Source of the DNA: Methanomassiliicoccales archaeon
GTDB lineage: Archaea; Thermoplasmatota; Thermoplasmata; Methanomassiliicoccales; JACIVX01
NCBI GenBank assembly: GCA_024464195.1
Contig: JANHAK010000065.1
Span: 1 to 6,889, forward strand
Length of the DNA stretch: 6,889 nt
Direction of reading: 5' to 3'
Below are positions 1 through 4,153 of this stretch, one piece after another. The notes beneath the pieces are model-generated. The model ran no database searches, was not told the DNA's origin, and saw only the letters and a list, made by a program, of their open reading frames with translations. Within the stretch, counting starts at the first letter, position 1. Each line of letters begins with the position of its first letter. The position numbers and the translations under genes are program-made.

Positions 1-204
1 GTCTCGACACCAGAACTTGAGAAATTGATCGAAGCAGCGGCGGAGTATTCCTTCGGTGCGAAGCTTACAGGAGCCGGAGGTGGTGGTAGTATAATTGCTC
101 TCACCGATCAGCCGACCAAAGTCAGTGAAGCAATCAGAAAAAAAGGTGGGATCCCATTTATCGTTGAAACCGGTGCTCCAGGTTTAATTGTAGAAAAATT
201 TTGA
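1..204 (+). CDS. mvk: Mevalonate kinase, C-terminal fragment (5' end outside window)
   Basis: The frame is open from the first base to a TGA at 202-204 and gives the last 67 residues of a GHMP-family kinase. Residues 19-29 read GAKLTGAGGGG, the glycine-rich GHMP C-terminal motif in the form typical of archaeal mevalonate kinases. The fragment ends in a short strand (GLIVEKF), also as in that family. The enzyme phosphorylates mevalonate with ATP in the cytoplasm, the step that leads to isopentenyl diphosphate and thus to archaeal lipid chains. The residue after the four glycines is Ser30, where many mevalonate kinases have Cys. The active-site Asp and the ATP-binding motif lie upstream and cannot be checked, so another GHMP kinase (for example mevalonate-3-kinase) is possible. 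The convergent gene pair downstream is also about isoprenoid lipids, which supports the call. Confidence 0.82.
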   Translation, partial: VSTPELEKLIEAAAEYSFGAKLTGAGGGGSIIALTDQPTKVSEAIRKKGGIPFIVETGAPGLIVEKF

Positions 205-228
205 TTGATCGAATAACCTCGATCAATC
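203..228. terminator. Perfect 10-bp hairpin between convergent genes, probable bidirectional terminator
   Basis: GATTGATCGA (203-212) and TCGATCAATC (219-228) are exact reverse complements around a 6-nt loop. The left arm includes the last two bases of the mevalonate kinase stop codon. Read on the minus strand, the hairpin is followed by AAAATTTTTC, so the geranylgeranyl reductase operon meets a stem and then a run of five T. On the plus strand a looser pyrimidine-rich stretch follows, with TTTT at about 246-249. Archaeal termination depends mainly on T-tracts, so the stem may instead stabilise 3' ends or block read-through between the converging units. Confidence 0.6.
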
Positions 229-267
229 CTTCTGTATTCCTTGAATTTTCAATCAATTATATCAAGT

Positions 268-1458
268 CTATATCAAATCTTCAAATTCTTTAACAAGTTC
301 TGGGTGGCGCGACTTTATCACTTTCAGAATATTTCCGACAGACATTTTCTCGACGCCGACCTCGGCAAGAGTCTGTATGATCTTGTCGAAGGTCTCATCG
401 CTAAGTGTGATGAGCTTCTCTTTTGCCATCCAGTTTCGCCACAACTTGTTTTCCAGGCGGTTTCGTAGCAGGTTCTCATATTCCATCAGTCTCGCTTCGC
501 TGAAATCCTTCTCCTGAGCTGCTTCCCCGAGGACTTTACCTGCATGCATTCCAGAAATACATGCGTGAGCGATACCACCACCAGTTATTGGGTCGATGAT
601 CCTTGCCGCATCGCCTACGAGTAAGAGTCCATCCTTGACTAATTTGTCAGGAGGCGGTGAGACAGAAACCGCACCACTTACGGCATCCAACGGTTGCCCT
701 TTATTCAATCGCTCATCTTTCGCAATGAATCTATCCAATAATTGCTTAACCTGACCCGGCGATTTGATTTTTGAAAGCAAGACGCCTATTCCAACATTAG
801 CTGTGTATTCATCCTTTGGGAAAATCCAGATGTAACCCCCGGGAGCGGCGCTGCCGATTATGAATTCGCAGTATCTAAAATCATGATCTACATTTGTCAA
901 TCTGTATTGAAAACAACTTGTTATATCATTTGGCTTCAGATTAGTATCGAGACCACCCCATCGCCCTATCTGTGACTCGAAACCATCAGCACCGACAACA
1001 CATCCCGCTTCAAATTCCATGGGTTCGCCGTGAGAAATGACTTTTACACCTCTAACTTTTCCATTTTCAATTTTCAAGCCGACTGCCGATGTTTTGACTT
1101 TGATCTCTGCGCCTGCATTAGCTGCATCAGCAGCAAGTGCTTTGTCAAATAGAACCCTTTCCAGGACCATCCCCACTTCATTTCCTGCCATTCTTTCGTT
1201 GATTGTGAAAACATGTCCGCTCGGTGACACGATCTTTGCGCCATCGACTTCGGCAGCGATCCATCTCTTATCTGGTTTTATGCCGACTTCATCGAGTGAT
1301 GCCTTGGAGATTCCTTCGCCGCATCGGACAGGGGAGCCTATTTCTTGTCTTTTCTCGATCATTAGAACGCTTGCTCCTTTCTGTGCTGCGTGTTTTGCCG
1401 TCATGCTACCCGCAGGTCCGGCACCGACGACGATTACGTCGTACTTTCCATCGACCAT
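268..1458 (-). CDS. Geranylgeranyl reductase (digeranylgeranylglycerophospholipid reductase family)
   Basis: This is a full-length 396-residue FAD-dependent enzyme, the usual size for the archaeal family. It hydrogenates the geranylgeranyl chains of archaeal phospholipid precursors to phytanyl chains. Visible motifs, in order: the Rossmann dinucleotide-binding G12-x-G14-x-x-G17 with acidic E35 at the end of the second strand; PVRCGE at 43-48, carrying the Cys conserved in this family; GADG at 156-159; the substrate-pocket motif YIWIFP at 209-214 followed by GIG at 223-225; and the FAD motif GDAA (282-285) with P290 and GGG at 293-295. The ATG directly follows the TGA of the ferredoxin gene (TGAATG), with GGTGAT and GGAGG Shine-Dalgarno matches inside the ferredoxin 3' end, so translation is probably coupled. 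The ferredoxin next door is the likely electron donor. The stop is TAG at 270-268. How many double bonds it reduces cannot be read from sequence. Confidence 0.93.
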   Translation of the reverse strand: MVDGKYDVIVVGAGPAGSMTAKHAAQKGASVLMIEKRQEIGSPVRCGEGISKASLDEVGIKPDKRWIAAEVDGAKIVSPSGHVFTINERMAGNEVGMVLERVLFDKALAADAANAGAEIKVKTSAVGLKIENGKVRGVKVISHGEPMEFEAGCVVGADGFESQIGRWGGLDTNLKPNDITSCFQYRLTNVDHDFRYCEFIIGSAAPGGYIWIFPKDEYTANVGIGVLLSKIKSPGQVKQLLDRFIAKDERLNKGQPLDAVSGAVSVSPPPDKLVKDGLLLVGDAARIIDPITGGGIAHACISGMHAGKVLGEAAQEKDFSEARLMEYENLLRNRLENKLWRNWMAKEKLITLSDETFDKIIQTLAEVGVEKMSVGNILKVIKSRHPELVKEFEDLI

Positions 1459-1632
1459 TCAATCACCAGCCTCCATCCTGATCGCACCAACAGGACAAAC
1501 TTTCACACATCGTCCGCATTTCGTGCAGTCGGAATTAAAACTGAGTATGACCTCATTGAGATATATCGCATTGCTCGGACATGAACCGACACATGCACCA
1601 CAGTGCATACATCTTTCAACCACAGCAATCAT
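1459..1632 (-). CDS. Small 2[4Fe-4S] ferredoxin, putative electron donor to GGR and Tes
   Basis: This 57-residue protein has two complete bacterial-type cluster motifs. C8-x2-C11-x2-C14 pairs with C46-P for one [4Fe-4S] cluster, and C36-x2-C39-x2-C42 pairs with C18-P for the other. There is almost nothing else, so it is a pure electron carrier in the cytoplasm. The frame stays open upstream to 1854, but those residues would overlap the radical SAM gene in another frame and do not look like ferredoxin. The ATG at 1632 has a strong GGAGGAG five bases upstream and gives the standard length. The gene lies 16 nt after the tes-like gene and abuts the reductase gene. I recall that the reductase of Methanosarcina acetivorans (MA1484) needs its adjacent ferredoxin (MA1485) to saturate lipids fully when expressed in E. 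coli, and this arrangement matches. Confidence 0.93.
   Translation of the reverse strand: MIAVVERCMHCGACVGSCPSNAIYLNEVILSFNSDCTKCGRCVKVCPVGAIRMEAGD
1462..1474 (-). promoter_or_regulatory. Ribosome binding site(s) of the geranylgeranyl reductase gene inside the ferredoxin 3' end
   Basis: On the minus strand GGAGG (1474-1470) and GGTGAT (1467-1462) precede the start codon. Both match parts of the archaeal anti-Shine-Dalgarno core. GGTGAT ends 3 bases before the ATG, and GGAGG ends 11 bases before it. With the stop and start directly adjacent, this supports termination-reinitiation coupling of the two proteins. Confidence 0.6.
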
Positions 1633-1637
1633 TGCAG

Positions 1638-1644
1638 CTCCTCC
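1638..1644 (-). promoter_or_regulatory. Ribosome binding site fixing the ferredoxin start
   Basis: The minus strand reads GGAGGAG five bases upstream of the ATG at 1632. It lies in the 16-nt gap after the stop codon of the radical SAM gene. It is the best Shine-Dalgarno match I noticed in the window, and it decides for the 57-residue ferredoxin over the 131-residue extension. Confidence 0.8.
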
Positions 1645-1648
1645 GCAA

Positions 1649-3199
1649 TCAAGTGTATTCAGTTCCTCTGGTTCTTCTCCATTCTTCAAGGGGAATCGAG
1701 AACTTCCTCTCGATTTCTTCTCGATATGTTGGTCCACCGTTGTAGGCGCAGAAAGGTATGATTCTGCCGTCAGGAACTGCATAATGAATGACACATCTCT
1801 TGACTCTCTCAATGTCATAGTTATACGCATCTTGGAAATGCATTCCTCCAACAAACATCATCTTCCACGAAAATTTTGCCAACCCCTCTTTGGTTTCGTC
1901 GCTGAAAACGGTACTCATCAATCTGAGGAAGTTTGATAATTCAAGACCTTTTGGCGTTTTCTTCTTGTCGATGTATTTCCTGAGAATCCGCAAGGCTTTG
2001 ACTTTTGCAGGGAATTTGATACTCGATTTTTCTGTTTTTTGAGAGAGAGCGAAAAGTTCCTTGAAAAGCGGCTCGACATCAACGAATCTCGTCAACGGGA
2101 CCACATTATTAACGTCCTGAACGAAAAGATAGCTGGCTAGACCGCAATGGGGGTGAGCCGTAAATGTCACTTTTGGCTGATTTAGGATCGAAGAGACAAA
2201 TGTAGAAATTGGGACAACAGTTGGAACAGGATACCAATCTTCCTTTTTAACATATCCAGTTTGAGTCTCAATATCATGAACGAGATCAGTGAGAGTGTAC
2301 CGCTGTTTTTCCCGTTCTTCTCTACTGATTCTGCCGGTGAAAGCAACAGGTTGATAATTGACTCCTCTTATAACGTCAGAATTCTCAATTGCATATTTAA
2401 GAATCGGTCCCACTTGATCGTCATTTACGCCTTTAACAATGGTTGGTACCAAGACAACTGAAGGGTGCCTCTCCATTTTTCTCAAATTCTCAATTACTTT
2501 TTTCTTAATTTCAAGAAGCGGCCTTCCCCTGGTCTTTATATAAATGTCTTCCCGAAGACCGTCAAATTGGAGATAAATCGTATTGAGTCCTGCTTCCGCC
2601 ATTTCCCTGAGAAATTCTTCATCTTCGGCCAGTTTCAATCCATTTGTCGCAACTTGTATTTGAGCGAAACCCATTTCTTTTGCCTTCCTGATGACTTCAA
2701 TGAACTTTGGATAAATTGTTGGTTCTCCACCTGAAAATTGGATGGCTGGCGTGGGTACCGGCCTCTCATCTCGAAGAGCCTTTAACATTGCAACAACTTC
2801 TTCGAATGAGGGCTCATATACATACCCTGCAGCGTTCGCGTTTGCAAAGCATATCGGACATTTCATGTTGCATCTATTTGTAAGATCAATGTTTGCAAGT
2901 GAAGTATGGCTGAGATGAAGGTCACAAAGACCGCACTCATTTGGACATGTCTTTGCCCCTTTTATCGCAGGGTTAAGAACTCCTGTTCCATCGTACGCAA
3001 ACTTTTCTGCTTTCAGATATAGATCAACGTCTGACCAATACACATCGACGAATTTCCCATGTAGCGGGCACTCCTTTTCCATTAAGACCTTCCCATTCGA
3101 CTCAAAAATTGTTGCAGTCACAATCCTCTTGCACTCTGGGCATAGGGATTCTGTCTTCTTAGGAAGTCCTTTTACGAGCACGCTTTCTCTTGCTATCAT
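1649..3199 (-). CDS. tes: Radical SAM tetraether lipid synthase (Tes/GDGT-MAS family, MJ0619/MA1486-like)
   Basis: This 516-residue radical SAM protein is probably the enzyme that joins the phytanyl tails of two archaeols to make membrane-spanning tetraether lipids. An N-terminal rubredoxin-like metal knuckle has C20-x2-C23 and C44-x2-H47 (CPLHG). A Cys/His-rich linker follows with C85, C89, C92 (CPNECGLC), H95 and H98. The radical SAM core starts with C110-x3-C114-x2-C117 (TNRCNMKCPICFA), then GGEP at 157-160 for SAM binding. C-terminal C352 (PHCG), C469 and C484 (IPFCAYN) can help bind auxiliary iron-sulfur clusters. This layout, with several Fe-S clusters and a rubredoxin-like site, is that of the family around MJ0619, which older annotations call a pterin methylase-like protein. 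It is the first gene of the operon. The ATG at 3199 has an in-frame stop 30 bases upstream and only a weak TGATC Shine-Dalgarno match. A related radical SAM paralog of different specificity is the main alternative. Confidence 0.85.
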   Translation of the reverse strand: MIARESVLVKGLPKKTESLCPECKRIVTATIFESNGKVLMEKECPLHGKFVDVYWSDVDLYLKAEKFAYDGTGVLNPAIKGAKTCPNECGLCDLHLSHTSLANIDLTNRCNMKCPICFANANAAGYVYEPSFEEVVAMLKALRDERPVPTPAIQFSGGEPTIYPKFIEVIRKAKEMGFAQIQVATNGLKLAEDEEFLREMAEAGLNTIYLQFDGLREDIYIKTRGRPLLEIKKKVIENLRKMERHPSVVLVPTIVKGVNDDQVGPILKYAIENSDVIRGVNYQPVAFTGRISREEREKQRYTLTDLVHDIETQTGYVKKEDWYPVPTVVPISTFVSSILNQPKVTFTAHPHCGLASYLFVQDVNNVVPLTRFVDVEPLFKELFALSQKTEKSSIKFPAKVKALRILRKYIDKKKTPKGLELSNFLRLMSTVFSDETKEGLAKFSWKMMFVGGMHFQDAYNYDIERVKRCVIHYAVPDGRIIPFCAYNGGPTYREEIERKFSIPLEEWRRTRGTEYT

Positions 3200-3221
3200 C
3201 TTGATCAGCTCGGCCGCTTCG

Positions 3222-3235
3222 ATTATTCAGATAAT
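3222..3235. repeat. Short inverted repeat, candidate operator in the divergent promoter
   Basis: ATTATTCAGATAAT consists of perfect 5-bp arms, ATTAT and ATAAT, around a 4-nt centre. It sits between the TATA-like element and the expected transcription start of the tes-like operon, where a bound regulator could block polymerase. For the divergent regulator gene it lies upstream of the TATA-like box, a position compatible with activation or autoregulation. It does not resemble the published Pyrococcus TrmB operator as I recall it. AT-rich 5-bp arms can arise by chance, so the assignment is tentative. Confidence 0.3.
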
Positions 3236-3236
3236 G

Positions 3237-3245
3237 ATTTAATAC
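3237..3245. promoter_or_regulatory. Overlapping divergent TATA-like boxes
   Basis: The plus strand has TTTAATAC (3238-3245) and the minus strand has TATTAAAT (3244-3237), so one AT-rich block could serve both directions. With the usual archaeal spacing of about 26-27 bases, the tes-like transcript would start near 3213, about 14 nt before its ATG. The regulator transcript would start near 3268, about 9 nt before ATG 3277. Sharing one TATA region would make the two promoters compete for TBP/TFB. Only position and composition support this. Confidence 0.4.
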
Positions 3246-3276
3246 TTATGTCGCTTTGTTAGCTACAAGATTATCC

Positions 3277-4032
3277 ATGAAGAGCGAAAAAAAGAATCAA
3301 TTTAATTTAATTGAGCTAGCCGGGGACTATAGTGAAATACTGATTTCATTACGTCGTGTGGGCCTATCTGATTATGAATCAAAGGCGTACATTGCTCTCG
3401 TCGCTCAGGGGCATGGTACAGCAGAGGAAGTTGCTCGAATTGGGGGTATACCAAGAACCTCTTCATATAAGACTTTAGAGAGTCTGAGATCGAAGGGTTT
3501 CATTCGAATGAATGAAAGTAGACCAGCTTTATTCTATCCAGTTTCACCGGCGGAACTCAAGAAAACCATCACAGAGGCGATTGGAAAAGCATTCGACATT
3601 TTAGAGAATCTGCACGGAGTTCTCAGCGAGAAGGGCATGCCCCAATTGGTCTATACAATTATGGGAAAGGATAAGATACTTGCCAAAATCGGTGAAATGC
3701 TTGATGGGGCTACAGCTCGATTTTTTCTATCAACACCTTCAATGGCTCCCATTCGGACACTGCACTCACAACGATTTAGAGAGGCCGTAAATAGAGGGGT
3801 TGAGGTCATCATCGTTGCTGAACCCTTTGTAAAAGTCCCAGATTGCACCCGAGTTCATAGGCGGTCTGATCTTATAGCGACAGATGTCATATCTGATGGG
3901 AGAACGGCGCTCATCGCGTCACCAGATTACTCGATTTGTGGTTATTCCGACAATCCGTTTTTGGTAGGACACCTCGAGGTTTTTATGTTGTCGCCTCTTC
4001 ATGAAGCACATCCTCCCGAGGCAAGATCATAA
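3277..4032 (+). CDS. TrmB-family transcriptional regulator
   Basis: This 251-residue DNA-binding protein has the typical TrmB-like build. Residues about 23-92 form a winged helix (LRRVGLSDYESKAYIAL, then GGIPRTSSYKTLESLRSKGF as the recognition region, then the PALFYPVSP wing). A short amphipathic helix (about 93-120) follows, suited to dimerisation. A C-terminal domain (about 121-240) resembles the phospholipase-D-like effector domain of many archaeal TrmB proteins, including a REAVNRGVEVIIV helix-strand and the ALIASPDYS...GYSDNPFLVGHLEVF ending. I do not see a catalytic HKD motif, so it is probably a ligand-sensing fold. I chose ATG 3277 because it sits about 9 nt after the predicted transcription start. 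A TTG at 3256 would add seven unremarkable residues. No Shine-Dalgarno sequence precedes either start. It is divergent from the lipid operon, so that operon and its own gene are the first candidate targets. The ligand is unknown. Confidence 0.85.
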   Translation: MKSEKKNQFNLIELAGDYSEILISLRRVGLSDYESKAYIALVAQGHGTAEEVARIGGIPRTSSYKTLESLRSKGFIRMNESRPALFYPVSPAELKKTITEAIGKAFDILENLHGVLSEKGMPQLVYTIMGKDKILAKIGEMLDGATARFFLSTPSMAPIRTLHSQRFREAVNRGVEVIIVAEPFVKVPDCTRVHRRSDLIATDVISDGRTALIASPDYSICGYSDNPFLVGHLEVFMLSPLHEAHPPEARS

Positions 4033-4153
4033 TCTGACCTCACAATTTGTATGTAGATTTTGTATTACGATTAATTCGGAAATCTTCTTGATTCAAATTG
4101 TAGCTTGCAGTTAGTTCAAATGGTTTTTATGCCGCATCACTTCGACCAATTTG
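4033..4153 (+). other. Intergenic region between regulator and large surface protein
   Basis: This 121-nt AT-rich gap holds T-rich stretches soon after the regulator stop (for example ATTTTGTATTA around 4065-4075) that could end its transcript, and the promoter-like element of the next gene at 4124-4130. I see no coding frame, RNA gene or strong hairpin in it. Confidence 0.5.
4124..4130 (+). promoter_or_regulatory. TATA-like box for the large surface-protein gene
   Basis: TTTTTAT, preceded by an A-rich TCAAATGG that could act as BRE, is centred about 27 bases upstream of ATG 4154. That spacing puts the transcription start at or next to the start codon, the geometry of an archaeal leaderless mRNA. 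No Shine-Dalgarno match precedes the ATG, which agrees. Confidence 0.45.

Noticed and set aside
241..252. Small palindrome TTGAATTTTCAA after the convergent hairpin
   Set aside because: The stem is only five AT-rich base pairs with a two-base loop, within chance expectation for this composition. I do not count it as a separate element.
241..468. Small plus-strand open frame of 75 codons
   Set aside because: It is antisense to the 3' end of the reductase gene and has no motif or ribosome binding site.
1459..1854. A 131-residue version of the ferredoxin with a 74-residue N-terminal extension
   Set aside because: The extension overlaps the radical SAM coding region in another frame and shows no ferredoxin or targeting character. 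A strong GGAGGAG precedes the internal ATG at 1632.
1037..1936. A 299-codon open frame on the plus strand
   Set aside because: It runs antisense across the reductase, the ferredoxin and the end of the radical SAM gene, all of which have clear family motifs on the minus strand. Its translation is Ser/Pro/Ala-rich and low in recognisable features.
3248..3262. ATG just upstream of the TrmB gene
   Set aside because: It reaches a TAG after four codons and lies upstream of the likely transcription start.
3256..3276. TTG start that would lengthen the TrmB protein by seven residues
   Set aside because: There is no Shine-Dalgarno sequence, and the added residues are not part of the family domain. 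ATG 3277 fits the predicted transcription start. The TTG cannot be strictly excluded.
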